This document shows positions 18,051 through 26,721 of a stretch of DNA of 64,000 nucleotides, in pieces (the stretch's first letter is position 1; every line of letters starts with the position of its first letter). The notes beneath the pieces were generated by a model. It did no database searches and had not been told where the DNA came from. It saw only the letters and a list, made by a program, of their open reading frames with translations. Position numbers and translations under genes: made by a program. The stretch comes from Oceanobacillus zhaokaii (lineage in GTDB: Bacteria; Bacillota; Bacilli; Bacillales; Amphibacillaceae). Location: contig NZ_CP024848.1 in the NCBI RefSeq assembly GCF_003352005.1, forward strand, positions 2,179,001 through 2,243,000, in the 5' to 3' direction.

Positions 18051-18214
18051 TTTCTCATAACCCTCAATGCAAATGGCAAAACACCTAACCAGCGATTTGC
18101 GTAGATGGATGGATTCTTTTGTTCTAATTTACGTTTTTTTCTTTCCTCTGAGGGTAATTCCATATAGGTTACTAATTGTTGTGTCATAAACTTTACATAA
18201 TCATTACTTTTCAC
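18038..18214 (-). CDS. yqzE: Small conserved protein YqzE
   Basis: A 58-residue protein starting at GTG 18214 behind GAGGTG. The translation begins KSNDYVKFMTQQLVTYME, followed by a very basic segment (EERKKRKLEQK) and a segment PSIYANRWLGVLPFALRVM. This matches YqzE of Bacillus, a small protein encoded beside the comG operon. The function is unknown. It points away from comGA and ends within the shared terminator. Confidence 0.85.
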   Translation of the reverse strand: MKSNDYVKFMTQQLVTYMELPSEERKKRKLEQKNPSIYANRWLGVLPFALRVMRKKAE

Positions 18215-18331
18215 TTAAACACCTCATGTAATCACTCATTAAACCTACTTCTCTAGTATTTACAAAAGGGTAAATAATATTCTTGCTTTTTCTGCAAATA
18301 TTTTTTTAAAAAAGAAGGAGATAATAAAAAT

Positions 18332-18352
18332 ATGTCGAATAAGTATTCATAG
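18332..18352 (+). CDS. Possible six-codon leader peptide before comGA
   Basis: ATG-TCG-AAT-AAG-TAT-TCA-TAG (MSNKYS) follows an AAGGAG site eleven bases upstream, and lies 28 bases before the comGA start. The peptide is short enough that this may be chance. If real it could act as a translational leader for comGA, which itself starts with TTG. Low confidence. Confidence 0.2.
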   Translation: MSNKYS

Positions 18353-18380
18353 TGAAATAAAATCAAGGAGGTGACACTAC

Positions 18381-19388
18381 TTGAATCCCGCCTCAACACT
18401 ATCCAAGCGACTACTTCAAGCTGCGATTGAACATCATGCAACAGACCTTCACTTCTATCCATTTCCTAAAAAAACCGATATTTACTTCCGCATTCATGGA
18501 AAACGAACACTTTACAAGCAAATTAATACAGAGCAATACCAACTTTTATTAACATTTTATAAATTTACTTCCGGAATGGATATTGGTGAAAGCCGCAAAC
18601 CACAAAACGGAAAGATAGCGCATTATGAAAAGTCCAACCTTTATTCCTTACGATTATCTACCCTACCTGTCAACCACATGGAAAGCCTTGCTGTACGAAT
18701 CCTCCCCCAAACAGAAAATGTAGCACTGGAAAATTTATTTCTATTCCCTACGCAATTTAAAAAGCTAAAAAAATGGATTTCTAAACGTGCAGGCTTAATC
18801 TTACTAACTGGGCCAACAGGAAGTGGAAAAACGACAACAATGTATGCTTTATTACAGGATATTCTTCAAGAGGAATCATATCAAACAATCACTTTAGAAG
18901 ATCCAATTGAAAAAGAAATGGATGATATTTTGCAAGTACAAGTTAATGAAAAGGCTGGAATTACGTATCAAACTGGATTGAAAGCAGCGCTTAGACATGA
19001 CCCAGACATTCTAATGATTGGGGAAATACGCGATAAGTATACGGCACAATTTGCGTTTGAAGCCGCACTCACAGGGCATCTTGTATTGAGTACATTGCAT
19101 GCTAAAGATGCTTTTGGAACCATTCATCGTTTACAAGAAATGGGAATCGAACAAATTTACTTAGAGCAAACACTTATTGCAATAGCATCAATCCAGTTAT
19201 TACCAATAATTACTAAACCCCATGTAAAGCGGGCTGCAGTACTCGAACTACTAGACGAACTACTGCTAAAAGATGCACTGAAGGGAGTTGATATAAGGAA
19301 ATCCAGTTCGTTTCAATCATTTGATCATTTAAGAAAGAAGGCTTTTGCGTATGGATTTATCTCTGAGGATACCTTTCAAAAACCATAA
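18381..19388 (+). CDS. comGA: Competence pilus assembly ATPase ComGA
   Basis: The traffic ATPase that drives assembly of the DNA-uptake pseudopilus. It has 335 residues. Walker A GPTGSGKT lies at about 144-151, the Asp box TLEDPIE follows, then Walker B (ILMIGEIRD) and the His box (TGHLVLSTLHAKD). The start is a TTG at 18381 with a very strong AAGGAGGTGAC site. The tetra-cysteine zinc loop present in B. subtilis ComGA is missing (here SIQLLPIITKPHVKRAAV), and the protein is about 20 residues shorter. First gene of the comG operon. I did not find a clear ComK box upstream. Confidence 0.93.
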   Translation: MNPASTLSKRLLQAAIEHHATDLHFYPFPKKTDIYFRIHGKRTLYKQINTEQYQLLLTFYKFTSGMDIGESRKPQNGKIAHYEKSNLYSLRLSTLPVNHMESLAVRILPQTENVALENLFLFPTQFKKLKKWISKRAGLILLTGPTGSGKTTTMYALLQDILQEESYQTITLEDPIEKEMDDILQVQVNEKAGITYQTGLKAALRHDPDILMIGEIRDKYTAQFAFEAALTGHLVLSTLHAKDAFGTIHRLQEMGIEQIYLEQTLIAIASIQLLPIITKPHVKRAAVLELLDELLLKDALKGVDIRKSSSFQSFDHLRKKAFAYGFISEDTFQKP

Positions 19389-20403
19389 GAAAAAACTTCC
19401 TAAGGAAATTCAGCTTCGCTTCCTCAAACGATTGCATCGCTTATTAGAAAGTGGCTATCCATTATTAGAAGCGATGGAAACACTGAAGTGGGATAAAAGT
19501 TTGCTTCCAATAGCAACGCAAATAATCAATTCCTTGAAAAACAGCTTGACAATCGATCAAGCGTTTGAAAAAGCAATGTTTCATCAGAGTATTACCAACT
19601 ACTTATATTTTGTACAGGCGAATGGTGATTTACAAGGAAGCATATTGAAATGTATGGAAATGTTTCAACAGCGGGTCAATTATACGAAGAAATTTCAAAA
19701 AATGGCAAGATATCCTTTAATATTATTTATTATCTTTTCATTGCTGCTCCTTTTTATCAAACAGTCCGTCCTCCCTTCCTTTATGGAGATGTTTCAATCA
19801 AATTCCAGCGCATCTTCCATCATTGTTATTTCAATCTTTCTTATTGATTTTTTCATGACAGGATTGATTGTAACAGGTATAGTTGGAATCACTGCAATCC
19901 CATCATGGCACATAATGAAACACCGAATTCCCATTGAACAGCAAATTAAAATTTATCAATCGATCCCAATTTACCGAAGCTTCATCAAAGCCCAAACCTC
20001 CTATTTTTTTGCAGTTCACTTTAGTTCTCTACTAAAAACTGGTATGCCCTTCAAAGAAATCCTGCAGCATATGGCCACTCAGCAAAAAATACCGATCATT
20101 ACCTATTACGCTATTTTAATTAGAGATGAATTATCAAGAGGGTTACATATTACGTATCTCCTCTCACAATTCACATTATTCGAGGAACAGCTAGTCTCTA
20201 TATTTCAAAAGAATGCAGATATTAATGCTTTAGAAAAGGATTTATCGGTTTATGGTGATCTGCTAATGGAAGATATTGAAGATAAATTAATGAAAACAAT
20301 CACATTTTTACAACCAGTTTTCTTTATTTTACTAGCACTTTTTATCGTCTTCATCTATATAACACTGATGTGGCCGATGTTTGAATTAATAAATACAATA
20401 TAA
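19351..20403 (+). CDS. comGB: Competence pilus platform protein ComGB
   Basis: A 350-residue polytopic membrane protein of the GspF/PilC family, the inner-membrane platform for pseudopilus assembly. Two GspF-type domains are seen, each followed by membrane helices (about residues 115-140, 160-190 and 320-345). The ATG at 19351 lies in another frame inside the end of comGA (38-base overlap), with GAAGG nine bases upstream, so coupling with the ATPase is likely. Length is normal. Confidence 0.92.
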   Translation: MDLSLRIPFKNHKKKLPKEIQLRFLKRLHRLLESGYPLLEAMETLKWDKSLLPIATQIINSLKNSLTIDQAFEKAMFHQSITNYLYFVQANGDLQGSILKCMEMFQQRVNYTKKFQKMARYPLILFIIFSLLLLFIKQSVLPSFMEMFQSNSSASSIIVISIFLIDFFMTGLIVTGIVGITAIPSWHIMKHRIPIEQQIKIYQSIPIYRSFIKAQTSYFFAVHFSSLLKTGMPFKEILQHMATQQKIPIITYYAILIRDELSRGLHITYLLSQFTLFEEQLVSIFQKNADINALEKDLSVYGDLLMEDIEDKLMKTITFLQPVFFILLALFIVFIYITLMWPMFELINTI

Positions 20404-20418
20404 AAGGAGCTAATTATA

Positions 20419-20718
20419 ATGCTAAATAATAACCGTGGCTTTACATTAATAGAAATGTTAATTGTACTAATGATCATCACTGTCTTAATCATTTTGATTG
20501 TGCCAAATTTAGGCGATCGAAGCGCAGTTGTAAATGATACAGGATGTGAGGCCCTTGTAGCCCTTGTTCAGTCCCAAGCAGATGCATATTCAATTGAAAC
20601 TGGAACAGCAGCAACTAGTATTGATGATTTAACACCAAATTACATTACCGAAAATCAAAAGGAATGTCCTAACGGTAATGGATTGAGAGTAACAAATGGA
20701 AAAGTTAGCGTCCAATAA
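20419..20718 (+). CDS. comGC: Major competence pseudopilin ComGC
   Basis: A 99-residue class III prepilin. The processing site is G|FTLIEMLIVLMIITVL with the conserved glutamate at +5, followed by the hydrophobic stalk. Two cysteines (in GCEAL and ECPNG) can form the intramolecular disulfide known for Bacillus ComGC. Sixteen bases separate it from comGB, with AAAGGAG before the ATG. The prepilin peptidase (comC) is not in this window. Confidence 0.94.
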   Translation: MLNNNRGFTLIEMLIVLMIITVLIILIVPNLGDRSAVVNDTGCEALVALVQSQADAYSIETGTAATSIDDLTPNYITENQKECPNGNGLRVTNGKVSVQ

Positions 20719-21151
20719 ATCACTTATAAGTAATTTTAAAGGATTCACACTACTGGAAATGCTAATGGTTCTGTCCATCATGTCTGTAATGCTTTTGCTA
20801 ATTGTACCGATAAATAACAATAATCTCGAGAAAGTACAATCTACAAAATTTATTGAGCAGCTAGAATATGATATTTTAATGATTCAAAACTTGAGCACCA
20901 CTGCAGATGATTCTTTTAGTATCCGTTTCTACAATGATCGTTACAGTATTTTACAAGGCATGAACCCTGCTTTTGCAACAAGAAATTATCCTCCCGGATT
21001 TAAAATCGATAGAAAGAATTATGATAGTATCAAATTTAATAAAAATGGTTCCATTATCAACCCGAGAACGATCGATATCATAGTAGGAGAAAAGAAATAC
21101 CTATTAGTTTTCCCTCTTGGAAAAGGGAGGTTTTACATCAGTGAAGGCTAA
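20696..21151 (+). CDS. comGD: Competence minor pseudopilin ComGD
   Basis: A 151-residue prepilin-like protein with a class III leader ending KG|FTLLEMLMVLSIMSVML, glutamate at +5. The remainder is a small globular domain. It overlaps the end of comGC by 23 bases. The ATG at 20696 is the only good in-frame start before the leader. Minor pseudopilins are thought to initiate and cap the DNA-uptake fibre. Confidence 0.9.
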   Translation: MEKLASNKSLISNFKGFTLLEMLMVLSIMSVMLLLIVPINNNNLEKVQSTKFIEQLEYDILMIQNLSTTADDSFSIRFYNDRYSILQGMNPAFATRNYPPGFKIDRKNYDSIKFNKNGSIINPRTIDIIVGEKKYLLVFPLGKGRFYISEG

Positions 21152-21479
21152 TGGTTTCACATTGTTCGAAGTTATCATTGCTTCAGCAATTCTCTTCTCC
21201 GTAATTACTACTGTTGTTCCAATAGTTTCAACGTTAGAGAAAGAACAACAAATACTAAGTGACCGAAGAATGATGACTCACACCTTGCATGATGAAATGC
21301 AGCCATTCATATGGGGAAGTCCATTGCGATTGCCAATAGAGCATATAAAAGAAGTCAATCAGAAACAAGCAGTATTTCGCTTTACAACAGAGAATGAATA
21401 TATTGAGGGGTGTGTAAGTTGGAAAAATGTTAGAGAACGAAGAGAAAACATTTGTTTATTTGGAATATATAAAACATGA
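21141..21479 (+). CDS. comGE: Competence minor pseudopilin ComGE
   Basis: A 112-residue prepilin-like protein with a short leader (KANG|FTLFEVIIASAI), glutamate at +5. I chose GTG 21141, ten bases after the site AAAGGGAGG, over an in-frame TTG at 21117 that lies upstream of that site. It overlaps comGD by 11 bases. The operon position and prepilin signature support the assignment; the soluble part is too divergent to judge. Confidence 0.85.
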   Translation: MKANGFTLFEVIIASAILFSVITTVVPIVSTLEKEQQILSDRRMMTHTLHDEMQPFIWGSPLRLPIEHIKEVNQKQAVFRFTTENEYIEGCVSWKNVRERRENICLFGIYKT

Positions 21480-21885
21480 ACGTGGTTTTACCTTTGTTTC
21501 AATGTTATTAACAATTACAATCCTTTCCATCACCTTGCCATTCACTGGTTATTTGTTACATTCTGCAACGAACCAATCAAATTATGAACAAATATCTGTT
21601 TATCAATGTTTCCAATTTGTCCGAGACGAAGTAATAAAATCTACTGATAGCTTAGTCGTAGACGGCATACTCCAATTAAACCAAAAAATAAATAATAAAC
21701 CAGCACTTGTAACAATTGAACAATATGAGAAGCTTATTCGCAGACAAGTAGATGGTACTGGCCATGAAATATTTCTGTTCGATGTAAAAGAACTCATATT
21801 CATTGATGACCCTTATGGAATCACAATTAGGATTTCCACTTTGCAAGGAAATACGTATGAAAAAAGGATTGTCTTTTATGAATAA
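21427..21885 (+). CDS. comGF: Competence protein ComGF
   Basis: A 152-residue protein with an N-terminal prepilin-like segment (RG|FTFVSMLLTITIL) in which position +5 is serine rather than glutamate. The distal part has YEKLIRRQVDGTGHE, similar to the conserved RKRVDGKGH stretch of Bacillus ComGF. It overlaps comGE by 53 bases. The start at ATG 21427 is the first in frame and leaves a leader of about 20 residues. Confidence 0.85.
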   Translation: MLENEEKTFVYLEYIKHERGFTFVSMLLTITILSITLPFTGYLLHSATNQSNYEQISVYQCFQFVRDEVIKSTDSLVVDGILQLNQKINNKPALVTIEQYEKLIRRQVDGTGHEIFLFDVKELIFIDDPYGITIRISTLQGNTYEKRIVFYE

Positions 21886-22288
21886 CGAGAAAGGTTTTTT
21901 CTTGCCATATGTTTTATTTATTATTGCGATTGTATATATTATCGTAACTACAAATATAGCGATGTATCGAAATGATCTTCAGCTTACTGAAAATCAAATT
22001 GAACAAGTCAAGATTGAAACATTATTTCAAATGCAGCGAGAACAGTTTAAGCAGGAGGTTCAGAAACATGGATTACCTAGCTCAGAAACAACCTACCATT
22101 TTCCTGATGGGAAGGCGAAAATTGCAATTATTAGAAGCGAAAATCAAACACATGAGCTAAATGTCTCAATTACAACAAATAATAATCATCGCTACACTAT
22201 TATTAATACATTGACTACTAGTGACAACCATCCTAACTTACGAAATGAAGACTATCCTTCCATTCAAGAAAAGCCGATTCATCAATAA
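21878..22288 (+). CDS. comGG: Competence protein ComGG
   Basis: Last gene of the comG operon, 136 residues. The N-terminus MNNEKGFFLPYVLFIIAIVY is prepilin-like but lacks the +5 glutamate, as in B. subtilis ComGG (which reads RGFIYPAVLF). I chose ATG 21878 behind AAAAAAGGA, giving an N-terminus like that protein; ATG 21857 is an alternative with AAGGA seven bases upstream. It overlaps comGF by eight bases. Confidence 0.8.
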   Translation: MNNEKGFFLPYVLFIIAIVYIIVTTNIAMYRNDLQLTENQIEQVKIETLFQMQREQFKQEVQKHGLPSSETTYHFPDGKAKIAIIRSENQTHELNVSITTNNNHRYTIINTLTTSDNHPNLRNEDYPSIQEKPIHQ

Positions 22289-22363
22289 ATTATTATACTT
22301 GGCATATTTCACATCGGTTGGAAAAAACAAATAGTATTTACGTACCAATAGAAGAAGACATTT

Positions 22364-22418
22364 GCTTTCCATGGGATTTTATTAGAACTTTGTTCGCACT
22401 GGTCTACCCGTGGAAAGC
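22364..22418. repeat. Inverted repeat after the comG operon
   Basis: GCTTTCCATGGG (22364-22375) and CCCGTGGAAAGC (22407-22418) pair over 11 of 12 bases around a 31-base loop. It lies in the 330-base gap between comGG and yqgY, which holds no gene that I can support. There is no T run, so it is not a typical terminator; it resembles dispersed palindromic repeats of Bacillaceae. Confidence 0.5.
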
Positions 22419-22618
22419 GACTGTCATTTGCAACCTTCAAAATTGATGCTTCGAGCCCGATTTGTTTCACCCATCTAAGATGAAAACAATAATTATATTA
22501 ATAAATTTGCACTTTTACAGCAAATCTTGCAATTGTTAAAGGAGATTCATTTACAATATCAATTTACTCATATATAATTATTGTGATAACGCTATCCAAA
22601 TACAAAGGGGGGAAAGAC

Positions 22619-22861
22619 ATGGATCGAGTGTTTCGTATGCTTGGCTTTTGGACAAGTATTTTTACAGTCATGTTTTACGTAGGTGAAATGATCCCAGCGG
22701 CGGTATTATCCCTAGTTCAGACGGTATTTTTCCTTACATTAGGTTATTTGAAACTATCTGAGAGAATGTATATGTATTTATTCGGTGCTTACCTTACAGT
22801 ATTTATGGTTGGTTTCACATGGTATTCAGAATTTATACTTGTTCCAGGATTTGGTCATTAA
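22619..22861 (+). CDS. yqgY: DUF2626 membrane protein YqgY
   Basis: An 80-residue protein with about three membrane helices and a short C-terminal tail (VPGFGH). Sequence and place next to comG match YqgY (DUF2626), of unknown function. I chose ATG 22619 behind AAAGGGGGG; the longer reading from 22583 has no ribosome site. It is probably transcribed alone. Confidence 0.85.
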   Translation: MDRVFRMLGFWTSIFTVMFYVGEMIPAAVLSLVQTVFFLTLGYLKLSERMYMYLFGAYLTVFMVGFTWYSEFILVPGFGH

Positions 22862-23065
22862 GAACAAAAGACTCTGTGTATGGGCAAACTGCAGGGTCTT
22901 CACTGTCTTAACGAATACTATTCTTGGAAAAAGGGGTACACTTAATCGTAGCTAATATCGCTCGACAAGAAAGATCGATTGCTATACAATATAGTATAGA
23001 ATAATTATATACATATGAATAGTGAATCAATTTAATAAGAAAGCGTTTAAGGAGGCATGAGATTC

Positions 23066-23236
23066 ATGCATATTGTCTTAGGGATTGTATTTCTAGCAGT
23101 TGCTTTGCTTGCCGTAATATCGGTAATTCGCCAGCTAAAATATAAAAATCTTTTTGCACTTGCTTTTTCAGCCATTACAGCATTAGCGTTTGGTTTTTTC
23201 TCAATTGCAACTATTATTTCCGAAATTACAGGCTAG
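23066..23236 (+). CDS. yqgW: DUF2759 membrane protein YqgW
   Basis: A 56-residue protein with two membrane helices split by a basic turn (IRQLKYKN). It starts at ATG 23066, eleven bases after AAGGAGG. The pattern fits the DUF2759 family (YqgW) found near yqgY and yqgS in Bacillus. Function unknown. It converges on ltaS and shares its terminator. Confidence 0.75.
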   Translation: MHIVLGIVFLAVALLAVISVIRQLKYKNLFALAFSAITALAFGFFSIATIISEITG

Positions 23237-23277
23237 TAAACTTATGCTGTATTATTATACCTGGCTTCTTATCTACC

Positions 23278-23309
23278 AAAAAGGCTAACCATCATTGGTT
23301 AGCCTTTTT
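23278..23309. terminator. Bidirectional terminator between yqgW and ltaS
   Basis: AAAAAGGCTAACCA and TGGTTAGCCTTTTT form a perfect stem with a four-base loop between convergent genes. The last bases overlap the end of ltaS. Confidence 0.9.
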
Positions 23310-25223
23310 GGTTAAATCAAAATTAATAAAGCGGAATAAATCACCATATATCAAGTCATCTGAGAGTCTTAATTCTGTTGTCACCTTTTCATTGATTTCA
23401 TTACATGCATTAACTAATTCATGTTCACTTTCAGAGACAACATAATCTTTTTCCTCTGATACCCCTATCAGCTCCCCTGTTCCTCTTAGATAACAGCTTC
23501 CATTTGTGTAAATGAACTTCTTAGAAATAAAATCTCCATTTCTTAGTGCCACGTAACCTTTCCGATTATCTGCAAATAGATCATTACCAAACTGAATATC
23601 ATCCACTGCATCAATACCCAATAAACTAAGCAAGGTTGGCTTGACATCGATTTGTCCAGTAACTTCAGAAATAACTTTTCCTTTACCATTGCCAGGAATA
23701 TGGACGATAAATGGTACACGCTGTAATTCTACTTGATCGATCGGTGTAATCTCATCCTTGTCTAGATACATACTGAGAGCTTTATTATGATTGGCACTTA
23801 CTCCAATATGATCACCCATGACAACAAAGACCGAATTCTCATAAAGTCCTGTTTCCTTCAATTTTATAAAGAAATCTTCAATAGCTTCATCCATATAGCG
23901 GACAGCTGGAAAGTAGTTGTTCAAAACATCTGAATTTGATTCATACGGTTCTAATGATATATCTGATTCGTCCATGTCAAACGGAAAATGATTGGTTAAG
24001 GTAATAAATTTCGCATAGAATGGCTGTTCTATTGATTGTAAATAAGGGATCGATTGTTCAAAGAAAGGCTTATCCTTTAAACCCCAGCCGATTGCATTAT
24101 CTTCTGATACATCATACGCTTCTTCACCAAAGAAATGATCGATACCTAAGCTCACATACATTTGATCTCGATTCCAAAAACTCTTATTGTTGGAATGAAA
24201 AACATAAGAACTATAGCCTGCATCATCAATAATCTCAGAAATAGCGTTGTATTCGTTACCACCGTGGGTAAAGAAAACCGCTCCTCTATCTAATGGGTAT
24301 AAAGAATTTTCTACTAAAAATTCAGAATCGGATGTATTCCCTTGGCCAGTTTGCTCATAAAAATTATCAAAATAATAGGTGTCCTCATCTTTAATTAATT
24401 GATTTAGAAATGGAGTTACCTCTTCCCCATTCACCTCATTATTAATCACAAATTGCTGTAATGATTCAGCATTGATAAAAATAATGTTCTTACCCTTTGC
24501 AGCACCATACAAGTCTGACTTCATCTTTTGTTTAACATTCTCTTCTATATATTCTTGTACTTCCAGGAGTTCGTTTCCATCTGCAAAGGCACGTCTGCCC
24601 TCTACTTTAGAGTGAGCAATAACATCATATATATGATAGTTAAAAAGCCCGATGCTTCTAACCAAGTACTCACGATCAAAACCACGTGTGAATAACTGTG
24701 GACGCGACGACTCTGCAATTAAGAAATTTGTTGCTATCAATAATAACGATAAAGTTAATGTAGCTGCTTTCCTTCTCCGATTGTAAGTAACGGATCGTGC
24801 AGCAATGTCCTTCTTACTTAATATCCAAATAAAAACAACATCTGTAAATAGAAATATGTCATAGCCTTTTATTAATGTAAGTATACTAGATCCCAAGTCT
24901 GCCATATTACTACCTTGGAATAACTGTGGAAGTGTAATAAAATCATTAAATTGACGATAAAATACTAGATTTGCAAAAATGATAAACGAGGCAATTAGCG
25001 CACTGTAACGAATGTATTTCAGTTGCTTTTCATTATTGCTAAACCAAACACTGATTGCAAATAGTAAAAAAGCAGATATAAAAGGATTGATAAATAAGAT
25101 GATTTCTTGCAAAATATTGTCGAGTTCAATGGTAAACATAAAGCGATAAGCAAGATATGTCTTTGAACCAAATAATACCGTAGCAATTACATATAATGGT
25201 AATCTGGTTATCTTAAATTTCAT
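23292..25223 (-). CDS. ltaS: Lipoteichoic acid synthase (sulfatase family)
   Basis: Polymerises glycerol phosphate from phosphatidylglycerol onto a glycolipid at the outer face of the membrane. It has 643 residues. Five N-terminal membrane helices (about residues 1-165) are followed by the extracellular sulfatase-like domain. The catalytic threonine is in GQGNTSDSEF, and metal-binding features include NAESLQ and VMGDHIG. I chose ATG 25223 behind AGGAGG; the longer reading has no site. It corresponds to yqgS of B. subtilis, one of several LtaS-type enzymes there; whether it is the main one here is unknown. Confidence 0.93.
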   Translation of the reverse strand: MKFKITRLPLYVIATVLFGSKTYLAYRFMFTIELDNILQEIILFINPFISAFLLFAISVWFSNNEKQLKYIRYSALIASFIIFANLVFYRQFNDFITLPQLFQGSNMADLGSSILTLIKGYDIFLFTDVVFIWILSKKDIAARSVTYNRRRKAATLTLSLLLIATNFLIAESSRPQLFTRGFDREYLVRSIGLFNYHIYDVIAHSKVEGRRAFADGNELLEVQEYIEENVKQKMKSDLYGAAKGKNIIFINAESLQQFVINNEVNGEEVTPFLNQLIKDEDTYYFDNFYEQTGQGNTSDSEFLVENSLYPLDRGAVFFTHGGNEYNAISEIIDDAGYSSYVFHSNNKSFWNRDQMYVSLGIDHFFGEEAYDVSEDNAIGWGLKDKPFFEQSIPYLQSIEQPFYAKFITLTNHFPFDMDESDISLEPYESNSDVLNNYFPAVRYMDEAIEDFFIKLKETGLYENSVFVVMGDHIGVSANHNKALSMYLDKDEITPIDQVELQRVPFIVHIPGNGKGKVISEVTGQIDVKPTLLSLLGIDAVDDIQFGNDLFADNRKGYVALRNGDFISKKFIYTNGSCYLRGTGELIGVSEEKDYVVSESEHELVNACNEINEKVTTELRLSDDLIYGDLFRFINFDLTKKANQ

Positions 25224-25449
25224 ACAATATTTCCTCCTAAAACTTGTGTTACAGGGGTAATTTCGGAACACCAATATAATTAGCTCAGCTCATATAATCA
25301 GTCTATCCTCATTAAATACAGATAAAGGATGATTATAGATCATCCTTTAATTAGATTATTACTATTGCTCGATTACACACCTTATTAATAATTACGAATA
25401 ATACTCTCCTGTAGTTTCATTTTTGGATAATTATTACAAGTTTTATAGA

Positions 25450-26415
25450 TTATAGCTTTTGTTTTACAAGAAATGCTCCACCAATGATACCTGCGTCATT
25501 GCCTAATTTAGCAATTCTGATTTCACAAGCCTCTTTAATTCTTGGAAGCGCATATTTTTCAAATGCAACTGTAATCTTCGTCAATAATTGGTCTCCAGCT
25601 TTTGAAACACCGCCACCGATCAGCACCTTAGATGGATTAATTAATGTACACATATTGGCTATCGTTAGTCCTAAAATATCCATCGTTCTATTTACGATTG
25701 CTTCACAAGCTGGATCTCCTTTACTTGCTAAATCAAAAACATCCTTTGCTGTTAATTTCCCATTATTCTCATATAATGATGCTAAACTACTATTAGTATT
25801 ATTGTTTATTTCTTCCATTGCCTGCCGAACAATACCAGTTGCGGAAGCTATGGTCTCTAAGCATCCCTTGCGCCCGCAATTACATAGATATCCATTCGGA
25901 TCGATTGTGATATGGCCAATTTCACCAGACATGCCATTCTCGCCATTTAATGCTTTGCCATTCGCAATGATGCCTCCACCTACACCAGTACCAAGTGTAA
26001 TAGCAATCATATTATCTGCTTGTTCACCGGCTCCCAGCCAATTCTCGCCAAGCGCTGCTAAGTTTGCATCATTCTCTACAAAGACTGGAAGGCCTGATTT
26101 TTCTTTTAATTGCTGTGCTAAGTCAAAGTTCTTCCAGCCAATATTAACAGCCACATAAACATATCCTGTTTTTGTATCAATAAATCCAGGAGCCCCTACT
26201 CCTAAGCCAAGTATCGTTTTATTTTTCATATCTTCTTGATCAATCTCTGTTTGTATCGAGTTCCATATATCATCGATAATTCCATTTCCTGCATTTGCTA
26301 CATTTGTTGGAATCTCCCATTTCTTTAGAATATCTCCTTGAGTATTGATGAAGCCAAGCTTCACGGTTGTTCCACCAATATCAATTCCAACTAGTATCTC
26401 TTCAGTCATGCTCAT
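25450..26415 (-). CDS. glcK: Glucokinase (ROK family)
   Basis: Phosphorylates glucose with ATP. It has 321 residues. The phosphate loop is GIDIGGTTVKLGF, the sugar site is in ENDANLAALGE and EIGHITID, and the ROK zinc motif CNCGRKGCLE is complete. The start overlaps the yqgQ stop by four bases (ATGA); an ATG two codons later (26409) is better spaced from the GGGG site and is also possible. It lies in the conserved gluP-yqgQ-glcK order, which suggests one transcript. Confidence 0.94.
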   Translation of the reverse strand: MSMTEEILVGIDIGGTTVKLGFINTQGDILKKWEIPTNVANAGNGIIDDIWNSIQTEIDQEDMKNKTILGLGVGAPGFIDTKTGYVYVAVNIGWKNFDLAQQLKEKSGLPVFVENDANLAALGENWLGAGEQADNMIAITLGTGVGGGIIANGKALNGENGMSGEIGHITIDPNGYLCNCGRKGCLETIASATGIVRQAMEEINNNTNSSLASLYENNGKLTAKDVFDLASKGDPACEAIVNRTMDILGLTIANMCTLINPSKVLIGGGVSKAGDQLLTKITVAFEKYALPRIKEACEIRIAKLGNDAGIIGGAFLVKQKL

Positions 26416-26618
26416 CTCGCCCCTTTAGTTAATAGCCTGTTTTTTTCTTTTCTTAGTATTAGCTTTGCTTGGAGATAGTGATCTTTTTCAATAAATTGCA
26501 TTTTATATAAGTCTCCAATCTCCATTTCCATTAATTCAAGATCTCCAATTCGATCACCACTATAAATAAAGGTACCGAATTTCTTAAGTATTTGTTGTAC
26601 ATCATAAACATTTTTCAT
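26412..26618 (-). CDS. yqgQ: DUF910 protein YqgQ
   Basis: A 68-residue soluble, helical protein (MKNVYDVQQILKKFGTFIY...). The DUF910/YqgQ family has a small three-helix fold; its function is unknown and nucleic-acid binding has been suggested. It overlaps glcK by four bases and lies about 100 bases after gluP, the same order as in B. subtilis. Confidence 0.9.
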   Translation of the reverse strand: MKNVYDVQQILKKFGTFIYSGDRIGDLELMEMEIGDLYKMQFIEKDHYLQAKLILRKEKNRLLTKGAR

Positions 26619-26688
26619 TTAACTCACCACAATTATTATACCAACGATTGTAAAAATAAGATATTCTTAATTAATCTTTCATTTCTTA

Positions 26689-26721
26689 AGGAAAAAGTAT
26701 GAAACAAGAATACTTTTCCTC
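26689..26721 (-). terminator. Terminator-like hairpin after gluP
   Basis: On the minus strand AGGAAAAGTATT and ATACTTTTTCC form a stem around the loop CTTGTTTC. It directly follows the gluP stop. The T run is weak, so part of the transcription may continue into yqgQ-glcK. Confidence 0.5.

Noticed and set aside
18215..18380. A ComK binding site before comGA
   Set aside because: I looked for paired AAAA-N5-TTTT boxes and saw only A/T-rich runs without the right spacing, so I did not annotate one.
22862..22905. A terminator after yqgY
   Set aside because: GACTCTG and CAGGGTC can pair over seven bases, but the stem contains a G-U pair and no T run follows, so it is too weak to annotate.
25484..26158. 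A 224-codon open frame on the plus strand opposite glcK
   Set aside because: It is the mirror of a real ROK kinase gene, has no ribosome site, and its composition (many Ser, Pro, Ile) is that of an antisense shadow.
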